DNA of 64,000 bases from Sedimentisphaerales bacterium (lineage in GTDB: Bacteria; Planctomycetota; Phycisphaerae; Sedimentisphaerales; SM23-30), in the NCBI GenBank assembly GCA_016928435.1, contig JAFGKT010000008.1:16419-80418 (forward strand). The letters are read 5' to 3'. Below the pieces are notes generated by a model. It was given only the letters and a program-made list of their open reading frames with translations. It ran no database searches and had not been told where the DNA came from. The translations under genes were made by a program, and so were the position numbers. Below are positions 26,990-36,999 of this stretch, one piece after another (positions within the stretch are counted from its first letter, which is position 1; every line of letters begins with the position of its first letter).

Positions 26990-29900
26990 ATGTCACACAA
27001 AGTACGCCGACGCTTCTCAAGGTTAGCTCTCCGGTCCAAATCGCGTATTTTGCCCAAAGCTGATTTGAAACTGGAGCCCCTGGAACAGAGGCTATTGCTT
27101 GATGTTTCCGGTTGGTGGGATGAACTGGGTTTCCGCAGCGGCAGCGGCGGTGGTATAACCTGGGATCCGATTGATGTCGCCGGTGAGTCGCAGCTTGTTC
27201 TCAGCAGTGACGGTGACCCGATCGCGGTTTGGGTTGAAGGCACTTTCATCGAATATAATGAAGATCCGATCCCGTTCCATTGGGAAATTGATGGTGACAT
27301 ATACGTGCGTCAATATGCCGGCAGTACCGACCCGGCTTATCAGGGTCTGCCTGGCTGGTGGGATTTGAGCGACGGCAGCGCCGACGGGCTTAACAACGTC
27401 GATACCGGGGAAGGTGAGGGTGATGATGAAGATGGGTATGTCGAACCAGTCCATACTGGTTCTGTGAACCGCATAGGCACCGGCCGACAGATTGCCGCAG
27501 CGGCGGGGCCAAACGGCGAGGTGGCGGTGGTCTGGGTGACAAATGGCAGCAGCGACCCTGAGGAACTCAATTATACTGGTGGTGACAGCGAGATTTATGG
27601 TCGGATATGGGACGGCTCGGAATGGGTCCAAATGGATTGGTCGGAGACTTACGGCGGTATCAGTAATGACGCCGTGCTGAACGAAAAGCCCAGCGTTGTT
27701 ATTTCACCGGTCGGTGAGGTTTTTGTTTCCTATACCGCCATACATCCCGGCACGGATCAACGAGAAATCGTGGTAAAACGTTACGGGTACAACTATCCGG
27801 AGACTTTTGTGGGGGTTCCTCATCCGGACGATCGGGTTTGGGTGGAGCTGACCGACGAAACAATAGGCGAATTTGCGGAACGTCCTCATAGTGGTGTATC
27901 GCACGACGAAGCTACTTCTTTTGATTCTTCGATAGTGGTTGACCTTGAAGGCCGACCGATCGTGGCGTGGAGTTCGATGTTGGGCCAGGACCAAGCGGAA
28001 ATCTACGTCAAACGTTGGACCGGCGATACATGGATCGAGATTAATAATTCTAATTCCGCCAGCGACCCTGATGACGATGGCCGCAGCGGCGTAAGTAACG
28101 ATTCCGGTATGTCGCTGCAGCCTGACTTGGCCATAACGGATAGTGGTGACTTGATTGTCACGTGGGTGAACTGGGCTGATTGGGCCAATTATGATAATCC
28201 TCTCACCGATGGTGGCCAAGCGGGTATATTTGTACGCGAGTTGGCGGACGGTAGCAGCACCTGGACGACATTCGACACCCAACACGTCGGCCAAGACAGC
28301 GCCACCAATCGAGGCTTGGCGCCGAGTTTGGGCTGGTACTACACCCCGAAGATAGACGTGGATAGTGCAGGCAATCCAGTGGTAAGCTGGCAGGGGTTTG
28401 GCGCTGGCGAACGTTATGTTGCCGACCGAGACGGGGATACTATTGTCGATGGAGTAGAGGTCCACACTCCTGATTTGCCGGGCAATCAGGACCTCGAATC
28501 ACCCGTCATGGCAATCTACGCCGGTGCGTATAACGGAACAGCTTTTGGTCTGCTGACCACCAATGCACGCAATTCTATCAGCCCTACGGTGGATATGTGT
28601 TGGATGCCCGACACTCTAATAGGCGAAAACGACGAAATCCTGGTTTCCTATACCTGGCGTGACAGTCAATTTGATCCATCAAATCTCGACTATGAAGTGT
28701 TCGTACAAGAATGGGACACCACGAACCTACAGTGGACGGAGCATGGTCGGGGCAGCAATTCCAACGGCAATGATGTGATTGGGCCGACACTGCGCGATTG
28801 GAGAAGTACCGGTTACTCGGTAGATGAGAATGAGACACAAATTGGACTGGTTGACTATAATGACAACCCCGAAGACCCGGATGTAATGCTTGCCAGTCCG
28901 AACAAGGCAGTTAATAACGGCGGTCATATTTACCATTACAGTCGTGTGGATGACACATGGTACACCGGCGATGTAGATATAAGCTTTGGTTACACTTTCG
29001 ACCTGGAAGGCGAACCCGATATTGAGTTCAATCTGGACGCCAATCCGCTATTGGCTTATCTGGATGATGTAAGTGGTTTGCCTTATGTTTATGAATGGAT
29101 ACCAAATGCCACGACAACCGGGGGTACGTGGACGCTTGTGGGTGGCGGTCCCGCCTCCGGCACAGTGGGCAACACCGAGTTTAACGATGTTGACGGCGAC
29201 GGAACTAACGGCAATCGCAATATCGGTATATCCGTACAAGCAGGTCCATACAGTCAGATACTGCTTACCTACCTGACCCACACCAACACCAGTGCAGAAG
29301 GCGTCACCAACGGAAATCCCAATAACAAGATCGGCGGTCATTATGGCGGCGGCAGTGACGATCTGGTAACTCTACTGTGGGACGGCAATACTTGGAGCAA
29401 TGTCGGTGATGGCTTTCTGAAGAAGCAGCCCGGCATGGGGGTCGCGTACTACTCTGATTTTGACGGGTTTGATTTCACCGAAGACAATATCGCCGAAGCC
29501 AAGGATGAAAATGACGATGGTGATATCAACATCGATGACTACGAAGAAAGTTACGATACCCTTTTCTATGGGAAAAACTCCGATCAGGTGGAGATCAGCA
29601 TAGAAGAAGGTAATGCTGACGCTACCAGCCCCGAGCCTGGTGCGGGTTATACCGGAAATCCGGGCGACGCGGGTATGGTCATACAATTTAATATCCCATC
29701 CCAGGAAAACTCGGCCGACTGGCCCTTTGACGCATGGCCCGGAAATGACGAGTGGCCTGGAGGCCAGCCCGATCCTCTGCCGCCAAACTGGGCTATTAAT
29801 TTAAATTCTCCGCCCAGGCCGTTCATGGGTATGGCTATAGGATATGTGGACTACTTTGTCAACCTGGATTCGTGGGTTGACGATCTTACTTTTCAATTCT

Positions 29901-32900
29901 CATACGCGGCCCAAACGCTGTTTTACGTAGAAACCGCGCTCTTTGTGATGGTGGATCGTCAGTTTATCGATATGGATACCACCACGGCTATGGTTATAGA
30001 CCCGGTTTTCCTTCTGAACAATCCTTTCCAGACTGAGATTGAATACAACGAGGATACCCAGGTTACTGTTGACCTTTCAGCCCAGATGGCCGCGATGCGA
30101 GCCAATCTTGATCTGGATCCTGGATTTTGGAGCGGTCCGGGCGAACATACTATTTCGCTGGTCGCAGTTGCAAATCCACTATTGTTCCCAACTGGCGAAG
30201 AAGGCGGCATACCGGTGCCGGCAGATGAAGAAATGCCCAAGGTGTATCTAGATAATTTCGTTGTCTATCAGCGCCTAGAGGGCGAAACCGGCTATTACTC
30301 AGGCGTAACACCCACTTATCCGCGCGTGGATAGTGTAGTTGCTGCTAACTTTGATGCGAACAAGAACGGATGGGAATCTTCACACGACGGCTACATTAAC
30401 GGAAACATTTACACTTATCGCGACGCTACCGGCGGGTTCACCGGCGCTACCGGCGACGGCGGACTGGTTATCAGGCTCGGTAACGGCACAGATATCGAAA
30501 ACAACCTCTTAGGCACACATTCTTACGAATTCACCCCGGCCCTCGCGGGTCTATATACTCTTGATTTGGATTATTCGCTATTGCTGGGTACCGATGTTCC
30601 CAATGGACAAAGTATCACTCTGCAATACCGCATTGACGGCGGTGGTTGGAATCCGATCGACACTTTGACCAAACCGCCGGCCGGCGCAGCATACCAGCCT
30701 GCGGCTACGATACCCCTCGGCGCCCTCACCGCGGCCACTCACAAGCTAGAAATAAGCGCGGAGCTCAGCCAAAGTGCTGAAGGTCTAGCTGTAGATGATG
30801 ATTTTGAAGGTGCTAATCCGTTGCCTGGACCGGTTTGGGATTATAGGCCCGAGTACTTAGGTCGTACTAGTCTTGCCACCGGTGTATGGAATGATGCCGC
30901 AAACGATACATTGCGTATAACATTGGGAGATGATACTACGCATGCCCTATTACTAGAAGCGGCTTTCGAATGCAATTTTACCGCCGGAGCCACCAGTGAC
31001 TTTTCTGTTTCTTTTGACTATGCACTCACCAACGGAAACGGTTTAGGTACAGAAGCACTGAGCTATATGATCGTTTCGATTATAGATAACAGCACTAAAG
31101 TCCAGACTTTCCTAGATGGCATGGCCCTGGAATATGCTGCGGAAGGTCCAAGTGCCACACGTTCTGGTACTGTTACGATAGATATTAGCAATGTTCTGGG
31201 CGACCTGCCGGCGGGGGTCAGTTACACATTGCTGTTCCACGGTGGCCTGACCGAAACTCTAGACACGGCCAATAGTACTGCAACTGTAGACATTGATAAT
31301 GTAAAGATTTTTGAGCAGGATCGCGGTCGCGGTTATGCCTATCTGGACAACATTGTTCTCACCGCGTTAGGAGGCGGAGGGATAGAAATAAAATCTACCG
31401 CTGATTGGCGCATCAAGGCTGATCCGGAACAGGGCCATGACAGTGCTACGGTCGGCTACAATGATCAGGTCGGGCCCGAGTATGATCAAACTGAGCACAA
31501 GCGGCTGTTTGATTTTGGTGAATGCATGACCCTGAGTGTAACCGGCAACGGCGCCGGCAGCACCGTCATGGACACCTTGAAAATAGATAACGTATATAGC
31601 GATGAAGACGGGCCCATGGTTATCTCTTTTCGCTATCGTCTGCAAACAAGCAGCAGCGATCCGATTTTCAATCCAGCCGATCCAGCCAATACCAACCTGG
31701 CTGTGCGTATCGACGGTACTTTATACGACGCCGTCAGCGCCAATCAGTTTGTATCTACGCCCACGCCCGCTTTCGGACAGTGGTACAGTTTCACCGGTGA
31801 CAGCGGCTGGTGGAACGGTGACGAGAACAATCCGGAATATACTTATGTGTACGTGGTAGCCAATGATATCGAGGCCGGTCCCCATACGGTACATGTGGAA
31901 CTAAACGTAGCCAACGAACCTACTACCGTCACCAGTCAATTGTGGATCGATAACCTGGCCGTCATCGTCTCACGCCCGACCAACGCCGCGGATCCTAAAG
32001 CGATCCTTTTGCCCAATCGTAATTTTGCTGTGGGTGTAACCAACAAGTCTTTGGACCAGTCGCTTGATATGCCGCTCTATGGTGACGATGATGCCGATCC
32101 CCATCCGGACGACTTCTTGACTTTCTTTGATTATGGGCTTATCGATTTCGACTCGTATTACTATACCGCTTCGGTCTGGGAACAGAATCCCGGTGCCAAC
32201 AAATGGCAAATCTATGGTGACAACCTAGGCTTCACTCAAGAGATTGACTTTTTGGGCTTTTCGCTCAAGGAGAATCTGCAGAGCGGAAGTATTGGCGACG
32301 TGGTCGGGCTGGGTTTCTATACCTATGGCATGCCCGCTCCGGAATTATATAAACTCTCTGACCTTTGCATAGGTCCTAACGGCGTGGTCTGGGCGGGTCT
32401 GCAGCACGCGGAGTCTGAATGGGTTGACGTTAATGGCGATGGTGAACTAGATGCTTTCCACGCTCACCCATGGAACATAAATATCCGGCCTTATTGGGGA
32501 CCAAATACCGACCTGGATATCGAAGTCTGGCGGTGGCAACCATATAACGATCCTCTCAATGTCAAGAAGGACGCTGACCAATGGGTGAACACAAACTTGG
32601 TGCCCAATGCCGTCTGGAATGCCTATACCAATCTCCAGATGGTCAGCAGCGGCGGACAATTGCCTTCAGTTGCTTGGACCCTGCGCGGCGACTTAGGTAG
32701 TTACGCCGACGCCGGGGCTCAGCGTTATCAAGAAGATAAAACTTGGGGCGTGATGAATACCGAGAGTATTCAAAACAATGGGGAAATGGCTATGTGGAGT
32801 GCGCTGTGGGTGGACGATATGATCGTTCGCCCCGATGGCTTCCCGATAGCGTCTTTCTACATGGGTCACTTGGATGCCAACGGTATAAGGGAATTCAATA

Positions 32901-35900
32901 CTTTCGGTACCATGCCCGACCTCACCATTACCGAGCAATCAGGAATTCCCAATGACGACCTGCTCGATTTCGGCAGCACCTCGGGCAATCTGGTAGATCG
33001 CGCGTTCTCCATTAATAATATCGGAGGCGGTGACTTAACCGTTTACTCCATAGAAATCGGCGGGACCGGATCGCTTCCAACCTGTCCGTTCAGTCTAAGG
33101 GATGACTTAAACTTCCCGTTCACCCTGACGGGCAACGCGCTGACTGGTCAAGGCGGGAGCGTTAGTGTCGCGGTTCGCTTTGATCCTGAGGGAATTCCCG
33201 ACGGCGATTACTCAGCCGTGCTTATTGTACACACCAACGATCCACGCCATCCGGACCATCCATTCTCCCACTTCTATGACGTAATCTTACGTGCCACTTC
33301 GCAGAACGATGCCGAGATGACCGTCTCGCCACGCCAATTGGTTTTCCCAGATACCGTTATGAACACGGTTAGCACCACCCGCGATACGGTTGTTCGCAAT
33401 CGTGGTGACGAGGACCTAACTATCAGCGAGTGGTTTTTTGCCGGCGTGAATTTCTCCGTTGACAGTGCCTATATCACCGATGGCGACGTTGTTACACCTG
33501 TTGCTAATATCAATAACAAAGGCAGTCTTGATGATATCGTGCTGGTGCCCAACGCTTATCTTACTTTTTCCATCGAGTTCGCTCCGCAGAGAGTCGATGA
33601 CATTATCGACACCTTCTACATCCATAGCGATGATCAAAATCTGGAATACGCTCCGGTGGCGCTGTTCGGTACCGGTATCAGCGGCGCGAGCATGGAAGTG
33701 ACGGAAAACGTGGGTACGCCCAACAATGACACCATAGAATTCGGCAGCGTCATTCAAGATCATCAAGAAACACAAAGCTTCACCATTACCAACACTGGTT
33801 CAACTGACCTAACCATCATCAGTATCACAGATATCAACAATGTTTCAGCGATCACCATGATGCCCTATGTCGAGAACCTGGTGTTGGCTCCAACGGAATC
33901 AATTGTAATTGACGTGACTTTCTCTCCTGAAGGTCCGGAACCTGGTCATATTGCCGTTCCGGAAGAACTCGATACCATTTTGCGTATTCTCAACGACGAT
34001 CCTATCGAGGCCTTGCGGTCATACGAAGTGTCTCTAACCGGTTTGTCGGTTCCCGAAATACCGATTATCTCCATCGAAGAGGTCGCCGCGACCAACGACG
34101 CCAGCGACAATATGGTGCTTGATTTCGTCAATACCAATATCAATGCGACAGTCTCCCGTCAGCTCCATATCACCAATTTGGGTGGCGCCGACCTGACGTT
34201 GGACAGCTTTGTGCTTTCCAATACCATCGACTTCAGTGTGGAGCCGGTGAACCTGAGAAATAACGCCGCTGACGACATCGTCTTGCCTTACGATTCCGCG
34301 GCCCAAACTGTGACAGTCACATTCAATCCTACCCACGCTGGGTATTATGACGAGACTCTGCGCATCTACTATTATAATGAAAACAATGAATTGGTCTCGC
34401 AGACTCTAACGATGCAGGCGCTGGCTCTTAACGCGAGCTTGCAGATTACGGATTCTCAAGGCGCCGCCGGCGATCAGTTGATCAATTTCGGTCCGGTATC
34501 GCAAGGCTTGCAGTCCACCACTGAGACCGTTACCCTCACAAACAACGGCACCTCGGCTCTTAGCATTACCAATTGGGCTTTGACTACCGGCGATACCGAC
34601 ATCTTCCAGGTGCAGGCATTTGCCGCAGCGCCAATTGTGGTAGCCCCCGGCGCCAGTACTTCCTTTGATGTACTTTTCTCCCCTGAACAGGCGCAAGCTT
34701 ACGGCGGACAGATCACCATCACTAGTGACGACCCCAACAACCCGACTATGACGGTGGACCTGCTCGGCCAGGGTTCGGCGCCAGGCTTAGTCAGCGTACT
34801 GGACCAGTCCGGAGCGGTGGTCGTAGCGGTTGATTTCACCCCTGTTACACCTTTGGTATTTGGTATCGGCCAAAGTGTGACACAGTCATTCACCGTGCGA
34901 AATATCACCGACGTGGATCTATTGCTCAAGGGCCTTACAACCGAATCATCTCTGTTTATCCTTAATCATCCGCTCAACCCCAATAATGCCAATGACGATA
35001 TTGTTCTGCCGGTGGGCGGTGAATTCGCGTTTACCATTACTTTTGACGCAGCCAATATGTTTGACGGCAGCGTCGATCTGATTATGGTCACTAATAACGC
35101 CGAGAATACCGGCACGGACGTTACTTCCACAGTGACACTCGAAGCCGAAACCGTCTATGCTCCTCGCGTGGGTGGCGCAGGCTCTTCTATCACCTTGCCT
35201 TGGATAGACGAACACGGAAATACCGTTACGTTCATTATGTTCGGCGGCGGGTCGGCGGTTATCATCCCCGAAACCCCCAACAGCACCGGCGGCGCCATCG
35301 ACACCATTCAATTTATCGGCACGACTTCCAGTTCGTTCTTCATGGCCAGAACAACGGGATCGCTCGATGTCGGATCCATTACCGGAACAGCGGTCGGCAG
35401 TCTCTACCTGACCAACGTAAACCTCGTGGGCGATGGCATAGATATTCAAGGCCTGACCAGCTATCTGTCCATGGGCAATCTCGAAAACGGAGCCGACATC
35501 AATATCGGCAACACTTTCGGCCGAGCCCCGATCATTCAATTGGGCAACGTCGGTGACGGAAGCGATATCGACGTCAACGGTGATGTGCTGATGTTCCGCC
35601 CGGCAACGTTCGGAAACGCCACCTTCAACGCCGATGATGTTACCATACTAAATCTTGGCGGAACAACCACCGACGGCAGCGTGAATCTAACCGGTAACCT
35701 CAACATCGCCACTACTTCAGCGGCCAATGTAAATACGGACTTCATCGTCCAAGGTAATATCAATTTCATCGCGGCCTCTCGTTCCAATTACACCGGTGCC
35801 GTGCGGGCCGACAACATCAGTTTTGCCATGTTCCGCAATCTTGAAGGCGCCGCGATCAGTGCCTCCAGACGAGTGGGTTATGTAATGTCGTCCACCAATC

Positions 35901-36244
35901 TGTTTGATTCGCTTATCCTTGGTGGTTACGATCTTGGTAATGATGGGCGACTCGGAGGCGGTGACGATGTTCTTGTCGCCGGCGGCCAGGTAGGCTATGT
36001 CTCAGCCCCAGGCAGCATACGCGACAGTTTTGTAGCTGCCGGTATCGCTCCGACCGGTGCGGACTTCTTCAATCCTTCCGCTACAGCCAATGGAAGTATC
36101 GGCTCGGTACGGTTCGGTAACGCCCTGGCCGGTGCGGACGCGTTTGGCGTCGCGGCCCATACCAATATTACTTCGGTACTGCTGGGCAACAAGAGCATGG
36201 GCTCCGGACAGATTCACGGCGATTTCGAGGTACACCTGATCTAG
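26990..36244 (+). CDS. giant LEPR-XLL surface protein with propeller-like and choice-of-anchor-D repeats
   Basis: The protein is 3084 residues from ATG 26990, with AGGAGA six bases upstream. Residues about 25-40 carry the LEPR-XLL motif 'LEPLEQRLLLD', a leader found on very large planctomycete and verrucomicrobial surface proteins. Residues about 45-650 contain repeated propeller-like strands of the type '...GRPIVAWSSM...EIYVKRWTGDTW'. A middle region (about 900-1650) has jelly-roll/CBM-like stretches ('YSGVTPTYPRVDSVVAANFD'). Residues about 1975-2720 hold about six choice-of-anchor-D (ASH-like) repeats ('DLLDFGSTSGNL', 'DTIEFGSVIQDHQET', 'QLINFGPVSQGLQ'). The C-terminus is Gly/Asn/Asp-rich beta-solenoid-like. 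No PEP-CTERM or dockerin is present. It is probably an adhesin or cell-envelope structural protein. Confidence 0.88.
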   Translation: MSHKVRRRFSRLALRSKSRILPKADLKLEPLEQRLLLDVSGWWDELGFRSGSGGGITWDPIDVAGESQLVLSSDGDPIAVWVEGTFIEYNEDPIPFHWEIDGDIYVRQYAGSTDPAYQGLPGWWDLSDGSADGLNNVDTGEGEGDDEDGYVEPVHTGSVNRIGTGRQIAAAAGPNGEVAVVWVTNGSSDPEELNYTGGDSEIYGRIWDGSEWVQMDWSETYGGISNDAVLNEKPSVVISPVGEVFVSYTAIHPGTDQREIVVKRYGYNYPETFVGVPHPDDRVWVELTDETIGEFAERPHSGVSHDEATSFDSSIVVDLEGRPIVAWSSMLGQDQAEIYVKRWTGDTWIEINNSNSASDPDDDGRSGVSNDSGMSLQPDLAITDSGDLIVTWVNWADWANYDNPLTDGGQAGIFVRELADGSSTWTTFDTQHVGQDSATNRGLAPSLGWYYTPKIDVDSAGNPVVSWQGFGAGERYVADRDGDTIVDGVEVHTPDLPGNQDLESPVMAIYAGAYNGTAFGLLTTNARNSISPTVDMCWMPDTLIGENDEILVSYTWRDSQFDPSNLDYEVFVQEWDTTNLQWTEHGRGSNSNGNDVIGPTLRDWRSTGYSVDENETQIGLVDYNDNPEDPDVMLASPNKAVNNGGHIYHYSRVDDTWYTGDVDISFGYTFDLEGEPDIEFNLDANPLLAYLDDVSGLPYVYEWIPNATTTGGTWTLVGGGPASGTVGNTEFNDVDGDGTNGNRNIGISVQAGPYSQILLTYLTHTNTSAEGVTNGNPNNKIGGHYGGGSDDLVTLLWDGNTWSNVGDGFLKKQPGMGVAYYSDFDGFDFTEDNIAEAKDENDDGDINIDDYEESYDTLFYGKNSDQVEISIEEGNADATSPEPGAGYTGNPGDAGMVIQFNIPSQENSADWPFDAWPGNDEWPGGQPDPLPPNWAINLNSPPRPFMGMAIGYVDYFVNLDSWVDDLTFQFSYAAQTLFYVETALFVMVDRQFIDMDTTTAMVIDPVFLLNNPFQTEIEYNEDTQVTVDLSAQMAAMRANLDLDPGFWSGPGEHTISLVAVANPLLFPTGEEGGIPVPADEEMPKVYLDNFVVYQRLEGETGYYSGVTPTYPRVDSVVAANFDANKNGWESSHDGYINGNIYTYRDATGGFTGATGDGGLVIRLGNGTDIENNLLGTHSYEFTPALAGLYTLDLDYSLLLGTDVPNGQSITLQYRIDGGGWNPIDTLTKPPAGAAYQPAATIPLGALTAATHKLEISAELSQSAEGLAVDDDFEGANPLPGPVWDYRPEYLGRTSLATGVWNDAANDTLRITLGDDTTHALLLEAAFECNFTAGATSDFSVSFDYALTNGNGLGTEALSYMIVSIIDNSTKVQTFLDGMALEYAAEGPSATRSGTVTIDISNVLGDLPAGVSYTLLFHGGLTETLDTANSTATVDIDNVKIFEQDRGRGYAYLDNIVLTALGGGGIEIKSTADWRIKADPEQGHDSATVGYNDQVGPEYDQTEHKRLFDFGECMTLSVTGNGAGSTVMDTLKIDNVYSDEDGPMVISFRYRLQTSSSDPIFNPADPANTNLAVRIDGTLYDAVSANQFVSTPTPAFGQWYSFTGDSGWWNGDENNPEYTYVYVVANDIEAGPHTVHVELNVANEPTTVTSQLWIDNLAVIVSRPTNAADPKAILLPNRNFAVGVTNKSLDQSLDMPLYGDDDADPHPDDFLTFFDYGLIDFDSYYYTASVWEQNPGANKWQIYGDNLGFTQEIDFLGFSLKENLQSGSIGDVVGLGFYTYGMPAPELYKLSDLCIGPNGVVWAGLQHAESEWVDVNGDGELDAFHAHPWNINIRPYWGPNTDLDIEVWRWQPYNDPLNVKKDADQWVNTNLVPNAVWNAYTNLQMVSSGGQLPSVAWTLRGDLGSYADAGAQRYQEDKTWGVMNTESIQNNGEMAMWSALWVDDMIVRPDGFPIASFYMGHLDANGIREFNTFGTMPDLTITEQSGIPNDDLLDFGSTSGNLVDRAFSINNIGGGDLTVYSIEIGGTGSLPTCPFSLRDDLNFPFTLTGNALTGQGGSVSVAVRFDPEGIPDGDYSAVLIVHTNDPRHPDHPFSHFYDVILRATSQNDAEMTVSPRQLVFPDTVMNTVSTTRDTVVRNRGDEDLTISEWFFAGVNFSVDSAYITDGDVVTPVANINNKGSLDDIVLVPNAYLTFSIEFAPQRVDDIIDTFYIHSDDQNLEYAPVALFGTGISGASMEVTENVGTPNNDTIEFGSVIQDHQETQSFTITNTGSTDLTIISITDINNVSAITMMPYVENLVLAPTESIVIDVTFSPEGPEPGHIAVPEELDTILRILNDDPIEALRSYEVSLTGLSVPEIPIISIEEVAATNDASDNMVLDFVNTNINATVSRQLHITNLGGADLTLDSFVLSNTIDFSVEPVNLRNNAADDIVLPYDSAAQTVTVTFNPTHAGYYDETLRIYYYNENNELVSQTLTMQALALNASLQITDSQGAAGDQLINFGPVSQGLQSTTETVTLTNNGTSALSITNWALTTGDTDIFQVQAFAAAPIVVAPGASTSFDVLFSPEQAQAYGGQITITSDDPNNPTMTVDLLGQGSAPGLVSVLDQSGAVVVAVDFTPVTPLVFGIGQSVTQSFTVRNITDVDLLLKGLTTESSLFILNHPLNPNNANDDIVLPVGGEFAFTITFDAANMFDGSVDLIMVTNNAENTGTDVTSTVTLEAETVYAPRVGGAGSSITLPWIDEHGNTVTFIMFGGGSAVIIPETPNSTGGAIDTIQFIGTTSSSFFMARTTGSLDVGSITGTAVGSLYLTNVNLVGDGIDIQGLTSYLSMGNLENGADINIGNTFGRAPIIQLGNVGDGSDIDVNGDVLMFRPATFGNATFNADDVTILNLGGTTTDGSVNLTGNLNIATTSAANVNTDFIVQGNINFIAASRSNYTGAVRADNISFAMFRNLEGAAISASRRVGYVMSSTNLFDSLILGGYDLGNDGRLGGGDDVLVAGGQVGYVSAPGSIRDSFVAAGIAPTGADFFNPSATANGSIGSVRFGNALAGADAFGVAAHTNITSVLLGNKSMGSGQIHGDFEVHLI

Positions 36245-36369
36245 TACCGTGTAGGTTTGAATGCACCGGGCGAAAGATGCCTGTTAGTATCAAGAAATGA
36301 CAGGCTTGGTCCGCGCTAACTATTATTCAGCATAGTTTTACCAACTGAACAATGCATGGGGTTCTGGCT

Positions 36370-36999
36370 ATGAGGATCATTGCCGGCTCACGAGCCCGAA
36401 CCAACATTTTACCGCCGCGAGACCTGACGACCCGACCAATAACCGATCGCGTCAAGGAATCGCTTTTCAGTATTATAAACGACCGGCTCGCTAATGCCCG
36501 CGTGGCGGATTTGTTCTGCGGTACCGGTTCAATGGGACTCGAAGCGATCAGTAGGGGGGCAGCGCATGCCATAATGGTCGATAAAGATCGTGATGCGATT
36601 GCGCGTTTGCACAAAAACATCGCCAAGTTGAGATTCGAGCACCAAACCACCGTTCGATGCGCTGATATCTTTCGCTGCGGCATTCCTATCTCACCAGCGG
36701 TTGATACTGCAACAAAGCAAGTTTCCAATAACGAGATTCCGGTAGTGGCAACGGAAGATAAACGCTGCGATTTGGTTTTTGTTGATCCGCCTTACAGGCT
36801 GTCACTCGAGACTGCTCCGGAGTCCAAACTGGCTTTGTTGCTCTGTAAAATCGCCGAGCAGGTGGCGCCGCGGGCGATGGTTATTGTGCGTCAACAAAAG
36901 CAAGCACAAGGCCTGGCTGATCAATACGCGTCGCTGTGCCTCACGCAAACCCGGCAATACGGCAGCATGATCCTATCGTTTTTGGAGAACGTCTTGTGA
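36370..36999 (+). CDS. rsmD: 16S rRNA (guanine(966)-N(2))-methyltransferase
   Basis: RsmD methylates G966 of 16S rRNA using S-adenosylmethionine. The protein is 209 residues from ATG 36370, which gives the typical 'MRIIAGSRAR' start; the track ATG at 36352 adds six unconserved residues. Motif I is 'VADLFCGTGSMGLEAISRG' (about 50-70), and the catalytic loop is 'VFVDPPY' (about 137-143), the DPPY form of the N6/N2-methylase motif. An insert near residues 105-125 makes it somewhat longer than the E. coli enzyme. Its TGA overlaps the GTG start of the next gene, so the two are translationally coupled. Confidence 0.92.
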   Translation: MRIIAGSRARTNILPPRDLTTRPITDRVKESLFSIINDRLANARVADLFCGTGSMGLEAISRGAAHAIMVDKDRDAIARLHKNIAKLRFEHQTTVRCADIFRCGIPISPAVDTATKQVSNNEIPVVATEDKRCDLVFVDPPYRLSLETAPESKLALLLCKIAEQVAPRAMVIVRQQKQAQGLADQYASLCLTQTRQYGSMILSFLENVL

